Positions 44,748 to 53,877 of a stretch of DNA of 64,000 nt are shown here, one piece after another. Where the stretch lies: positions 372,001 through 436,000 of the forward strand of contig NZ_DF977001.1 in NCBI RefSeq assembly GCF_001485475.2. Direction: 5' to 3'. The translations under genes were made by a program, and so were the position numbers. The stretch is from Tepidanaerobacter syntrophicus (lineage in GTDB: Bacteria > Bacillota > Thermosediminibacteria > Thermosediminibacterales > Tepidanaerobacteraceae). A model generated the notes under the pieces. The model was given only the letters and a program-made list of their open reading frames with translations, did not search any database and was not told the DNA's origin. Each line of letters begins with the position of its first letter. Within the stretch, counting starts at the first letter, position 1.

Positions 44748-44774
44748 TTAGCACTCCACTTCGATGAGTGCTAA
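44748..44774. promoter_or_regulatory. CIRCE element (HrcA operator)
   Basis: TTAGCACTC, nine bases, GAGTGCTAA: a perfect copy of the HrcA-binding inverted repeat. It lies just downstream of the groES promoter, the usual place for heat-shock repression. Confidence 0.97.
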
Positions 44775-44785
44775 CTTCATTTAAT

Positions 44786-44814
44786 ATGATATACAAAGGG
44801 AATGCTAAAATCAA
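44786..44814 (-). promoter_or_regulatory. Promoter of groESL
   Basis: TTGATT (44814-44809), 17 bp, TATCAT (44791-44786) on the minus strand, immediately upstream of the CIRCE element. Confidence 0.65.
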
Positions 44815-45291
44815 TTTCTTCTATTCGGTCTCTTACTTGAATAACTAGCATTTTTATAAGATATTCTTGCTTTTTCTTGTTATTTCTCGTTATTTAAACA
44901 AAATGTATTTTGTATTAGTAAAATTATGTTAGAACCATTCTGGTAAAAATTATGTATTATTTATGCAATTGTAGTTATAATATCTCATTTTCTTAGTGAC
45001 ATTTTGCTAAAATTAGATTATAATAAAATACAAAATTCAATGTTTTATTTAGTGAAAAGGAATTGCTTATTATATTTATATTATACAAACTTTCAAAGCG
45101 ACAGATTCCATTTATGGTGTTGTCGTAAATAATCTGTCGCATTTCTATACTTATGAAAATACGGAGGTGGTATATAATTTAGGTTTGTAGTGTGACTATG
45201 ATATTTACGAATTGCGTTAATTGCTTGAAAAATTTCATTCTTATTTTATGTATATTCTAACTAAAAGTATGGTTTGGGAGGTATTTAAAAG
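44815..45291 (+). other. Intergenic region with leader of the liv operon
   Basis: AT-rich divergent region between groESL and the liv genes. GTGACA (44996-45001), 17 bp, TATAAT (45019-45024) is a likely plus-strand promoter. In the resulting leader a perfect 10-bp inverted repeat (GCGACAGATT at 45098-45107, AATCTGTCGC at 45131-45140) is followed by ATTTCTATAC. It could act in attenuation. No T-box signature was recognised. Confidence 0.5.
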
Positions 45292-46470
45292 ATGGGTACA
45301 TTTAGAAGATCACGGTTTTTAGTTATGCTTTTAATCCTTGCTCTTTCGCTTTCTCTTCTTGCAGGTTGTGGTCAAAGCCAGTCAAAACAAGAAAGTTCCG
45401 GTGACGCTTCCTCACAAGAAGCTAAGCCTGAAGAAACTATCAAAATCGGCACCATCGGACCACTTACGGGGAATATAGCAACTTACGGAATAAGCACAAA
45501 GAATGGCGTCGAAATAGCAGTAGAAGAATTTAATCAAAATGGTGGAATAAACGGACGCCCTGTTAAACTTATATCCGAGGATACTCGCGGCGATCAGACC
45601 GAAGCAGCTAATGCCGCTTCCAAGCTTATAGAACAGGATAAGGTTGTGGCAATAGTAGGAGGGGTAATAAGCTCAGAAACTCTTACAGCAGGTCCTATAG
45701 CGAACGACGCAAAAGTTGTGATGATTTCATCTTCATCTACAGCAGCCGGAGTTCCTGAAATAGGCGATTATATCTTTAGAAACTGCCTTTCTGATGAAGT
45801 TCAGGCGGTGCAACTTGCTGAATATGCTGCAAAAGAGTTAGGACTTAAGAAATTTGCCATAATGTATACAAATAATGATTATGGGCTTTCGCTTAAAAAT
45901 GCATTTGAGGCTAAGGCTAAGGAGCTTGCAGAAGTAACAGCAGTAGAAACTTACAATGATGGAGAAAAAGACTTTAGGGCACAGCTTACAAAAATCAAGG
46001 GAACAAATCCTGATGCGCTTTATATAGCAGGCTATTATACCGAAGCCGCCAAAATAGCCCAGCAGGCGAAAGAACAAGGCTTAAATGTACAAATCCTAGG
46101 AGCCGACGGCTTCTATTCACCAGTCCTAATCGAACTTGGCGGAGATGCTGTAGAAGGGGCAATCTTTACAGCCGGATTCTTCACAGATGATCCTTCTGAA
46201 AAAGCTCAAAATTTTGTTAAGGCATATAAGGAAAAATTCAATGCAGAACCTGATATGTTTGCAGCCCAGGCATATGACGCCGCTATGATTTTGCTTACCG
46301 CTCTTAAGAATACCAACGGCGAAGGCGGCGAAGCATTACAGAAAGAAATGGCAAAAACTAAGGATTTTCCAGGCATTACCGGAACTACATCCTTTACTGA
46401 AACCGGAGATGCTATAAAGAACATTATTATCTTAAAAGTTGAAAACGGCAAGTTTACAAAACTTCGTTAG
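45292..46470 (+). CDS. livJ: Branched-chain amino acid ABC transporter, substrate-binding lipoprotein
   Basis: A 392-residue binding protein of the LivJ/periplasmic-binding-protein type 1 fold. Lipoprotein signal with lipobox LLAGC (Cys26), then a Ser/Gln-rich linker and the domain start IKIGTIGPLTGNIATYG; VAIVGGVISSETLTAG and AQAYDAAMIL are typical. ATG follows GGGAGGT. First gene of livJHMGF; the ligand may be a branched-chain amino acid or a related compound. Confidence 0.93.
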   Translation: MGTFRRSRFLVMLLILALSLSLLAGCGQSQSKQESSGDASSQEAKPEETIKIGTIGPLTGNIATYGISTKNGVEIAVEEFNQNGGINGRPVKLISEDTRGDQTEAANAASKLIEQDKVVAIVGGVISSETLTAGPIANDAKVVMISSSSTAAGVPEIGDYIFRNCLSDEVQAVQLAEYAAKELGLKKFAIMYTNNDYGLSLKNAFEAKAKELAEVTAVETYNDGEKDFRAQLTKIKGTNPDALYIAGYYTEAAKIAQQAKEQGLNVQILGADGFYSPVLIELGGDAVEGAIFTAGFFTDDPSEKAQNFVKAYKEKFNAEPDMFAAQAYDAAMILLTALKNTNGEGGEALQKEMAKTKDFPGITGTTSFTETGDAIKNIIILKVENGKFTKLR

Positions 46471-46541
46471 TAATTTTGCCAATTAAGCAACTCTGTCAAT
46501 GGGTGGCATAGCCATCCATTGACTTTGCCCTTTGGAAAGGA

Positions 46542-47423
46542 ATGGATTTAGAAATGTTTTTCGAACAATTGATAAACGGTTTAACACTTGGAAGCACATA
46601 TTCACTAATTGCTTTAGGATATACAATGGTATACGGAATTTTAGAGCTTATTAATTTTGCCCACAGTGAAATATATATGGTTGGAGCTTTTGTGGGACTT
46701 GCAATGGTTACAGTTTACAAGCTTCCTTTTGCAGTAGCTCTCGTTGCAGGCATGTTAGGTTCTTGTTTACTAGGCATAATAATCGAAAAGGCCGCTTACA
46801 AGCCTTTACGCAAAGCAAATCGCATAGCTCCCCTTATCAGTGCAATCGGTGTTTCGATCTTTTTGCAAAACGCGGCATTGATGATAGCAGGTCCCCAGGC
46901 TAGATCCTTCCCATCAGGGCTTAATATACGGACTTTGAGCGTAGGCAGTGTTCATATCTCGACTTTGCAGCTTTTGATTTTAGTTATTTCAATTGTTCTT
47001 ATGGTAGGGCTCCAATTTTTAATACAGAATACCAAATTGGGACAGGCAATGAGGGCTACAGCTCAAGATAAGGAAGTCGCACAACTGATGGGCATAAAAA
47101 TCGACAGTATAATTACCTTTACTTTCGCTATTGGTTCGGCATTAGGCGGTGCCGCCGGAGTTCTTGTAGGGGTTTATTTCGATTCAGTAGATCCGACAAT
47201 GGGATTTTTCCCGGGTTTAAAGGGATTTGTTGCAGCAGTGCTCGGAGGAATCGGAAATATACCTGGTGCGATGCTGGGCGGGTTGATACTCGGCTTAGTT
47301 GAAATGATAGGTGCAGTATATATGTCACGTTATAAAGATGCAATTGCTTTTGCTGTTCTTATAATTATCTTGTTAGTAAAGCCCACGGGATTGCTGGGAC
47401 GAAATGTGCAGGAAAAAGTGTAG
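46542..47423 (+). CDS. livH: Branched-chain amino acid ABC transporter permease LivH
   Basis: A 293-residue permease with the LivH opening LINGLTLGSTYSLIALGYTM and the EAA-like region RATAQDKEVAQLMGI (about 175). The first ATG at 46542 directly abuts GGAAAGGA; the ATG at 46554 is better spaced and may be the true start, giving 289 residues. Dimerises with LivM in the membrane. Confidence 0.94.
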   Translation: MDLEMFFEQLINGLTLGSTYSLIALGYTMVYGILELINFAHSEIYMVGAFVGLAMVTVYKLPFAVALVAGMLGSCLLGIIIEKAAYKPLRKANRIAPLISAIGVSIFLQNAALMIAGPQARSFPSGLNIRTLSVGSVHISTLQLLILVISIVLMVGLQFLIQNTKLGQAMRATAQDKEVAQLMGIKIDSIITFTFAIGSALGGAAGVLVGVYFDSVDPTMGFFPGLKGFVAAVLGGIGNIPGAMLGGLILGLVEMIGAVYMSRYKDAIAFAVLIIILLVKPTGLLGRNVQEKV

Positions 47424-47434
47424 GTGATACAGAA

Positions 47435-48298
47435 TTGAATTATTATTTGCAGATATTGACAGTCATAATGATAAACTCTATACTAGCTGTAAGTCTTAAC
47501 CTGATTACAGGATATACCGGGCAGCTTTCCTTGGGCCATGCAACTTTTATGGGGCTGGGCGCATATGCTGCAACCCTTTTTACGTTAAAGCTGCACTTTC
47601 CTTTTTTAGCAGCTCTTATTGCAGGCGCGCTTGTAGCTGCTTTCTTCGGTTTTATAATAGGGGTGCCTACATTAAGATTAAAAGGCGACTATCTCGCAAT
47701 AGCCACTCTAGGATTTGGCGAGATTACCAAGAATATACTCATGAACCTTAAAATAACAGGCGGGCCAATGGGACTTCGCGGAATACCAAAAGTAACTAAT
47801 GTTTATATAGCCGCTGTGGCTTTATTTCTTGTGATATTTTCATTAAACCGCATAATGAATTCCCGTGTGGGAAAATCTTTTATTGCGATCAGAGAAGACG
47901 AATTGGCTGCAGAAGCCATGGGAATCAATACGACACAATTCAAGATTCTCGCTTTTATAATCGGTGCTTTTTACGCCGGCTTAGCCGGTGGTTTATACGC
48001 CTTTTTATTTAGATATATAAATCCGAAAGATTTTGGCTTTATGAAGTCAATTGAAATACTTTGTATGGTAGTTCTCGGCGGAATGGGCAACACATATGGT
48101 GCTGTTTTAGGCGCGTTTATAATAACGATTTTGCCTGAACTTTTGCGATCGGTGTCTCCTGTCATAGCACAATATAGGATGGTTTTCTATGGTTTATTAC
48201 TGGTTATAATGATGATAGTAAGACCTCAAGGGATCATGAGCGCTCAAGCTTTGGAAAAGAAAAAATATAAAAGTTCATTAGAGAAGGGAGGGTTATGA
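47435..48298 (+). CDS. livM: Branched-chain amino acid ABC transporter permease LivM
   Basis: A 287-residue permease: LITGYTGQLSLGHATFMGLGAY near residue 25, LRLKGDYLAIATLGFGEI near 85 and AIREDELAAEAMGIN near 150 are LivM blocks. TTG start with TAGGTGAT six bases upstream. ATGA overlap with livG. Confidence 0.94.
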   Translation: MNYYLQILTVIMINSILAVSLNLITGYTGQLSLGHATFMGLGAYAATLFTLKLHFPFLAALIAGALVAAFFGFIIGVPTLRLKGDYLAIATLGFGEITKNILMNLKITGGPMGLRGIPKVTNVYIAAVALFLVIFSLNRIMNSRVGKSFIAIREDELAAEAMGINTTQFKILAFIIGAFYAGLAGGLYAFLFRYINPKDFGFMKSIEILCMVVLGGMGNTYGAVLGAFIITILPELLRSVSPVIAQYRMVFYGLLLVIMMIVRPQGIMSAQALEKKKYKSSLEKGGL

Positions 48299-48300
48299 TT

Positions 48301-49083
48301 ATGGAAATTTTAGAAGGACATGATTTGACAATGGTCTTTGGCGGCCTTGCAGCTTTGACCTCGGTCGACATCAAAATAGAGGAAGGCGAAATTTTAAGTG
48401 TTATAGGTCCGAACGGAGCCGGCAAAACTACTCTGTTTAATCTTCTGACGGGCGTTTATTCGCCTACCTCCGGTAAAATATACTTCAAAAAAAAGGAAAT
48501 CAAAAATCTCAAGCCTTATCAAATAACAAAACTGGGTATTGCCCGCACATTTCAAAATATAAGGCTTTTTGGGGAAATGAGTGTCCTTGACAATGTAATA
48601 ATTGGACAGCATTGCCGGACTAAGACCGGCATCTTTGGGGCAATACTTAGAACTCCCTCCGTAAAAAAAGAAGAAGCTTCCGTTAATGAAAAGGCCATGG
48701 ATATTCTTAAATTTGTAGGTCTGGAAAAAGTTTACAATGAAAAAGCAAAAAATTTACCCTACGGAAAGCAGCGCCGCCTTGAAATGGCAAGGGCATTGGC
48801 CACTGACCCTGAGCTTATACTTTTGGATGAGCCGGCAGCAGGCATGAATCCCTTCGAGACTAATGAGCTTATCGAACTTATAGGGAAGATTAATGAAATG
48901 GGTAAAACCATTCTTCTAATTGAACATGATATGAAGCTAGTAATGGGTATATCTAAACGAATAATGGTGCTGGACTACGGCAAAAAAATAGCTGACGGAC
49001 CGCCGGAAGAAATAAAGAATGATGAAAGAGTTATCAAAGCTTATCTCGGAGAGAGCTCCCGCAGGGAGGGCCGCGCATGTTAA
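48301..49083 (+). CDS. livG: Branched-chain amino acid ABC transporter ATPase LivG
   Basis: A 260-residue ABC ATPase. Walker A GPNGAGKTT, the LivG insertion region (ARTFQNIRLFGEMSVLDNV), signature LPYGKQRRLEMARAL (a normal variant of LSGGQ in LivG), and Walker B LILLDEPAAGMNP. ATG at 48301 is chosen: it lies about eight bases after GGGAGG, whereas the ATG at 48295 is too close. Confidence 0.94.
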   Translation: MEILEGHDLTMVFGGLAALTSVDIKIEEGEILSVIGPNGAGKTTLFNLLTGVYSPTSGKIYFKKKEIKNLKPYQITKLGIARTFQNIRLFGEMSVLDNVIIGQHCRTKTGIFGAILRTPSVKKEEASVNEKAMDILKFVGLEKVYNEKAKNLPYGKQRRLEMARALATDPELILLDEPAAGMNPFETNELIELIGKINEMGKTILLIEHDMKLVMGISKRIMVLDYGKKIADGPPEEIKNDERVIKAYLGESSRREGRAC

Positions 49084-49781
49084 AACTTGAAAATGTTGTA
49101 GCACACTATGGAAATATACAGGCACTTAGCGGCATTTCTTTGGAAGTCAGCGAAGGCGAGATAGCAACCATTATAGGCGCAAACGGAGCAGGAAAAACCA
49201 CCACATTAAAAACTATTTGCAGCCTTATATCCCCTACATCAGGCAAAATCTATTTTCAAGGCAAAGATATTACAGGAAGGCCTACTTATGAGATAGTTGA
49301 AGCAGGAATATCTATGGTGCCTGAGGGGCGGCGGGTTTTCCCCCGAATGACCGTCTTAGAAAATCTTCAATTAGGTGCATATCTTAACAAAAACCGGCAA
49401 CAGGTAAAGAGTTATCTTGAAGAGGTTTTTACGCTTTTTCCTGTACTTAAGAGTCGCGCAAAGCAAGTGGCAGGCACTCTTTCAGGCGGAGAGCAGCAGA
49501 TGCTGGCCATCGGTCGTGCCCTAATGGCAAAGCCTAAGCTTTTGCTTTTAGATGAACCTTCGATGGGTCTTGCTCCTAAAATCGTTGAAAGTATTTTTGA
49601 CATAATAACTAAGATAAATTGTGAGGGCACTACCATCTTGCTCGTTGAGCAAAATGCCGGAATGGCTTTGTCTATCGCCAATAAAGGATATGTGCTTGAA
49701 ACCGGAAAAATCGTAATGAGCGATACTGCAGAAAATCTTCTTGAAAATGAAAAAGTAAAAACGGCTTATCTAGGAGAATAA
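49077..49781 (+). CDS. livF: Branched-chain amino acid ABC transporter ATPase LivF
   Basis: A 234-residue ABC ATPase: Walker A GANGAGKTT, MVPEGRRVFPRMTVLENL (LivF hallmark), signature LSGGEQQMLAIGRAL and Walker B LLLLDEPSMGLAP. The ATG overlaps the livG stop. Its last codons form part of a 62-bp perfect palindrome. Confidence 0.95.
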   Translation: MLKLENVVAHYGNIQALSGISLEVSEGEIATIIGANGAGKTTTLKTICSLISPTSGKIYFQGKDITGRPTYEIVEAGISMVPEGRRVFPRMTVLENLQLGAYLNKNRQQVKSYLEEVFTLFPVLKSRAKQVAGTLSGGEQQMLAIGRALMAKPKLLLLDEPSMGLAPKIVESIFDIITKINCEGTTILLVEQNAGMALSIANKGYVLETGKIVMSDTAENLLENEKVKTAYLGE

Positions 49782-49835
49782 AAAGAGTATCTTAAAATTA
49801 TTTGCAAATAATTTTAAGATACTCTTTTTATTCTC
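49774..49835. terminator. 62-bp perfect palindrome, bidirectional terminator
   Basis: Positions 49774-49804 and 49805-49835 are exact reverse complements (31 bp each) with no spacer. It takes in the last codons and stop of livF and ends 5 bp before the stop of the convergent EamA gene. A-run and T-run flanks make it a terminator for both genes. Confidence 0.9.
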
Positions 49836-49839
49836 AGTA

Positions 49840-50736
49840 TTAACCGACAGTATCTTCAGCTGCCCCATTATCTTCAATTGATATAGCGGGAAATAATTCA
49901 GTTATAAGAACTCCTGCTATAACAATAGCAAATCCAGCAACGGTCCTTAATGCTAATTTTTCTTCCCAGAATATAATTGAGAATATGCCTGCAAAAATAG
50001 ACTCAGTGCACATTATTACGGCTGCGTGGGTCGAACTTGTATATTTCTGAGCAATATTTTGCACGATAAAAGCTCCTGCTGTACAAAGTATTGCCCCGAA
50101 CAAAATCGCTCCCCACCCCTTAGCATCAAAATTCAGTGATGCGGAAGGTTCAAAAAATATCGAAATAGCCAATGTAGCAAAACCTGTAAGTGCCACCTGT
50201 ATAATTGCCATGTTTATAGGATTCACGCGTTTCACATAGTGCTCAGTAAAGGTGATCTGCAGTGCAAAGCACACCGCACAAGCAAGCGTTAGGACATCTC
50301 CCCAGCCAATTGCAAGGTTTTTGTCAATAGATATAAACCCAAGCCCTGTAAATGTAAGGATTGCCCCAACTATTTGATTCGTCTGGGGAAATTCTTTTGT
50401 AATAAGATATGAGATAAATGGAACCATGACTACATTGCTGCCGGTTATAAAACCAGATTTAGAGGGGGTAGTATATAAAAGACCCACTGTTTGGGTTATA
50501 AAGCCTAACATTACAAATGTCCCTACAATTAAGCCGGCTTTAATGTCCTCTCGGCTTGCATTCTTAAGCTGCTTATAAAATACCAAAGCCATAAGGACGG
50601 CACCTATACTAAACCTTAAACCAAGGTACATGAAAGGTGTAATTGACGACAAAGCATTTTTTTCAATAACAAAGTTCAAGCCCCAGATAAGAGCTACTAA
50701 AAGGAGTGCAGAATCTGCTATTAGACTTTTTTTCAA
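49840..50736 (-). CDS. EamA-family (DMT) transporter
   Basis: A 298-residue membrane protein with ten helices in two EamA repeats: ALLLVALIWGLNFVIEK at the start, ADSALLLVALIWG-like and LGFITQTVGLLYT typical, then FFEPS and SIIFWEEKLALRTVAG in the second repeat. Family members export amino acids or metabolites. A TTG start at 50736 with AGAGGTGG seven bases upstream is preferred to the ATG at 50778, which would overlap the PBP gene. Confidence 0.88.
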   Translation of the reverse strand: MKKSLIADSALLLVALIWGLNFVIEKNALSSITPFMYLGLRFSIGAVLMALVFYKQLKNASREDIKAGLIVGTFVMLGFITQTVGLLYTTPSKSGFITGSNVVMVPFISYLITKEFPQTNQIVGAILTFTGLGFISIDKNLAIGWGDVLTLACAVCFALQITFTEHYVKRVNPINMAIIQVALTGFATLAISIFFEPSASLNFDAKGWGAILFGAILCTAGAFIVQNIAQKYTSSTHAAVIMCTESIFAGIFSIIFWEEKLALRTVAGFAIVIAGVLITELFPAISIEDNGAAEDTVG

Positions 50737-50767
50737 TATGTCCACCTCTTTAAGCATTTCACAAAAG

Positions 50768-52180
50768 CTATTTTTCATCTGTTAAATATTGAAGCATAAC
50801 ACTGCGTGCGATAGGGGCCGCTACAGCTCCTCCTGATCCACCGTTTTCTACTATAACAGCAACGGCAATTTGGGGGTTTTGTGCCGGTGCAAATCCAATA
50901 AACCAGGCATGGGCTTTTCCGTGGGGATTTTCGGCACTACCTGTTTTACCGGCAACTTCAATTCCTTTTATCGCTGCAGAAGTTCCTGTACCATTTTTTA
51001 CAACTTCTACCATTAGTTCTTTAATCTTGTCTGCCGCATCTTCACTAATCACTTGATTTGAGCTAGCCGATGGCTCCCTTGCCTTTACCACACCTAGAGG
51101 AGAAACTGTTTCTTTTACAATATAAGGACTTATTTCTCTTCCCCTATTAGCTATAATAGCTGCTACACGTGCCATTTGTAAAGGGGTTGCTAAAATTTTT
51201 CCTTGACCGATAAAAGCTTCTGCCATTTCCACATCTTTTTTAACAATTGAAGGTTTTGGAAAGGTGCTTTGGGCTATTGGAATATCGGATTTCTCCTGTC
51301 TATTAAATCCAAAGCTTTCAGCCATTGCTATCATTTTTTCTGTTTCTATTTCTTGACCTATCTGGATAAAAACAGTATTGCTAGAATATCGAAAGGCAGA
51401 TGATAAAGTATAATTTCCCGGTTTTAAGTAATCCGCATCTTTAATAATATTGCCATCTACTTTAATGTATCCGGGGGTATAGAAAGTTTCTGTTTCAACT
51501 TTCGGATTATAAGTTAAGGCCGCCGCAAGAGTTACCACCTTAAAAACAGAGCCCGGTGGATAAAGTCCTTGAGTCGCCCTGTTTAATAAAGGTTTGTCCT
51601 CATCTTTTGAAACAGCATCCCAGTCCTGCTTTATTGTCGAAGGATCATACCCCGGTGAGCTTACTAAAGCCAGTATTTGCCCTGTTTGAGGATCGAGGGC
51701 AACCAATGCCCCCGGACGGCCCTGAAACAGATTATAGGCGGTTTTTTGCAAGTTTAAATCCAATGTAAGTCGAATATCGTTTCCTCTCTCCCCTACCCCA
51801 AGTATCTTTTTTCGAAGAAGCGTAACAGGATCTTGTTCAGCTATTCCCAACAATTCACCGTTCAAGATACTTTCGAGGCCCGCTCTTCCTAAAACCTCAT
51901 CTGAGTATCCTATCAAAGGACCGATAGCTTCTCCTCCTTCATATATTCGTTTTTTTACACCGTTTTCAACTTGCGTATCTGCTAATACTTTGCCGTTTCT
52001 GTCGTAGATACTTCCTCGTATCACTTTTGCTTCTTGCTCCCATAGCCTTCGATTATAAGAATTTTGGATGAGTTCTTCTCTTTCAACAGCAGTAAAATAT
52101 GTTAAGTATAAAATAAGTGAAATAAAAAGTATACTGAATACTAAAAAAATCAACTTTATATTTCTCTCCAGCTTATCCAT
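50768..52180 (-). CDS. Class B penicillin-binding protein (PbpA/FtsI type)
   Basis: A 470-residue transpeptidase. One membrane anchor (about 10-32), dimerisation domain, and a transpeptidase domain with the three motifs SVFK (in PPGSVFKVV), SSN (YSSNTVF) and KTG (AGKTGSAE). It cross-links peptidoglycan together with the SEDS glycosyltransferase encoded just upstream. ATG at 52180 overlaps the end of that gene by 8 bp. Confidence 0.94.
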   Translation of the reverse strand: MDKLERNIKLIFLVFSILFISLILYLTYFTAVEREELIQNSYNRRLWEQEAKVIRGSIYDRNGKVLADTQVENGVKKRIYEGGEAIGPLIGYSDEVLGRAGLESILNGELLGIAEQDPVTLLRKKILGVGERGNDIRLTLDLNLQKTAYNLFQGRPGALVALDPQTGQILALVSSPGYDPSTIKQDWDAVSKDEDKPLLNRATQGLYPPGSVFKVVTLAAALTYNPKVETETFYTPGYIKVDGNIIKDADYLKPGNYTLSSAFRYSSNTVFIQIGQEIETEKMIAMAESFGFNRQEKSDIPIAQSTFPKPSIVKKDVEMAEAFIGQGKILATPLQMARVAAIIANRGREISPYIVKETVSPLGVVKAREPSASSNQVISEDAADKIKELMVEVVKNGTGTSAAIKGIEVAGKTGSAENPHGKAHAWFIGFAPAQNPQIAVAVIVENGGSGGAVAAPIARSVMLQYLTDEK

Positions 52181-53396
52181 TGCTTTCACCACTTGATGCT
52201 CTGATTTTTATGCCATTTAATATTCCTATGGACACAAAGCTCATCACCATGGAGCTGCCGCCATAGCTCATAAAAGGAAGAGTAACTCCTGTCATTGGTA
52301 TAAGCTTTATCACGCCGCCTATTATAGTAAAAATCTGTATGCCGAAAAAGGTTGTAATTCCCAACGCAGCAAGACTCAGGAAGCCGTTATTTATTGACAA
52401 AGCTATTCTTATTCCCCTGTATATCAATAGCAAATAAACTACGATTAATGCCGAGGCTCCCAAAAAGCCAAACTCCTCGAAGAATGCCGAAAAGATAAAG
52501 TCCGTTGTAACAGCAGGGATATAATCCGGGTGTCCAAGGCCTAAACCTGTACCAAAAAAACCTCCCTCAGCTATTGCAAAAAGAGACTGAACAATCTGAT
52601 ACCCTTTGCCCGGCACATCTTCCCATGGGTTTAGCCAAGCTTTTATTCGAACCTTGACATGGTTAAACTGCTTATAACCTACCAATCCTGCAATACACGC
52701 CATAAGCATTCCTGCTGCCGCAATATCAAGCCTTGAAGTTGCCGCAAAAATAACCGCAAGTGCTGTAAAATAAAATATCATAGCTCCTCCCAAGTCTCGG
52801 GCCGCGGCTAAAAGAAGAAGGATTACCAGGATTTGTCCAAAAAACTGCAGTGGGTTTTTAATTTTTCTATCTTTTAAACTATCTGCTAAAAAAAGGCTGA
52901 AGGTAATTTTTGCAAGTTCTGAAGGCTGAAATGAGATTTTTTTATATACTATCCAGCTTTTGGAGCCCCAGCGCTCTACCCCAAAAACTAGCGGAGAAAG
53001 CAGCAAAAGGACAGTTATGACAAAAAGAAAAAGGTCTCTAATTTTTACTTCAACCCAGGCTTTAGATGCAAGGGTGCTTATAAAAAATAAAACCACTCCT
53101 AATCCGTACCAGATAAGCTGCCGCTCAGCAGAATAAGGATTTATCCTATAAAGCATTATAAGGCTGAGCTGGACAATGAAACTTGATAGCAGAATCAAGG
53201 CCGGATCTTGTTGTGGAAATAGCAGGTTTGTAAAGATATAACCGCTGACCATAATAGCAATAAAAATCATTTCACCGTATACAGGTATCGGTGAAAAAGT
53301 GCCGTTATAAAAGGACAAGACCAAGGATGCTATTATCCCTATAAGAGCAATTATCGCCATATTTTCTTTGTAAATAATATTAGCGTGGGGCTTCAA
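52173..53396 (-). CDS. FtsW/RodA/SpoVE-family peptidoglycan polymerase
   Basis: A 407-residue, ten-helix SEDS protein. Typical segments are FQPSELAKITFSLFLA, SLFAIAEGGFFGTGLGLG and MTGVTLPFMSYGGSSM near the end. It polymerises lipid II and pairs with the adjacent class B PBP. A TTG at 53396 follows AGAGGTGA by five bases; the in-frame GTG at 53405 lies in that ribosome site. The start overlaps the FHA gene. Confidence 0.93.
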   Translation of the reverse strand: MKPHANIIYKENMAIIALIGIIASLVLSFYNGTFSPIPVYGEMIFIAIMVSGYIFTNLLFPQQDPALILLSSFIVQLSLIMLYRINPYSAERQLIWYGLGVVLFFISTLASKAWVEVKIRDLFLFVITVLLLLSPLVFGVERWGSKSWIVYKKISFQPSELAKITFSLFLADSLKDRKIKNPLQFFGQILVILLLLAAARDLGGAMIFYFTALAVIFAATSRLDIAAAGMLMACIAGLVGYKQFNHVKVRIKAWLNPWEDVPGKGYQIVQSLFAIAEGGFFGTGLGLGHPDYIPAVTTDFIFSAFFEEFGFLGASALIVVYLLLIYRGIRIALSINNGFLSLAALGITTFFGIQIFTIIGGVIKLIPMTGVTLPFMSYGGSSMVMSFVSIGILNGIKIRASSGESNG

Positions 53397-53802
53397 GCCT
53401 TTCACCTCTTAAGAATGTGAAATTTCTTTTGCCTAAAACAATTTGGTCATTGTCTTTTAATCTGATGGTTTTTTTGACTCTTTTGCCATTTACAAAGGTA
53501 CCGTTGGTACTGTTCAAATCACGGATAACCATCTTGGAGCCTCTTTTTTCGATAAGGGCATGTTTACTGGAAATAAATGGATCATCTATAATAATATCTG
53601 CATCGTTTGCTCTCCCTATTGTGTTTATATCAAAGAGCGGATATATCTTTCCATTTTCTTCTACAAGCACAAACCCGGTTGCCTTTGGATGAGTTTTTTC
53701 TTCTTTTAAGTCAGCCATCATTATCCTTAAGAAATTCAATAGGAAATAGTAAATGAGAAAAATGAAAACAAATTTTGAGATCTTCGACAGGAGCTCAAAC
53801 AC
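53380..53802 (-). CDS. FHA-domain protein with membrane anchor
   Basis: A 140-residue protein. Membrane helix at about 10-28, then an FHA domain (about 60-135) with the phosphothreonine-binding residues in TIGRANDADI, SSKHALIE and LNSTNGTFVNGKRV. GTG start with GAGGTGAT upstream. In Actinobacteria an FHA protein beside rodA-pbpA is read by Ser/Thr kinases; a similar regulatory link to cell-wall synthesis is inferred, but no kinase gene is in view. Confidence 0.9.
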   Translation of the reverse strand: MFELLSKISKFVFIFLIYYFLLNFLRIMMADLKEEKTHPKATGFVLVEENGKIYPLFDINTIGRANDADIIIDDPFISSKHALIEKRGSKMVIRDLNSTNGTFVNGKRVKKTIRLKDNDQIVLGKRNFTFLRGERLEAPR

Positions 53803-53877
53803 TTAAAATCACCTCAATCTTATTATATCTCAAAAATTGAGGTTTTATAATTAAAGTGGTGTAAAGTTGGCTGATTT

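Noticed and set aside
45165-45190. Eight-codon leader peptide (GTG GTA TAT AAT TTA GGT TTG TAG) before the liv operon, rich in Val and Leu
   Set aside because: The GTG lies inside the GGAGGTGG sequence that would have to be its own ribosome site, and no clear alternative hairpins for attenuation were found.
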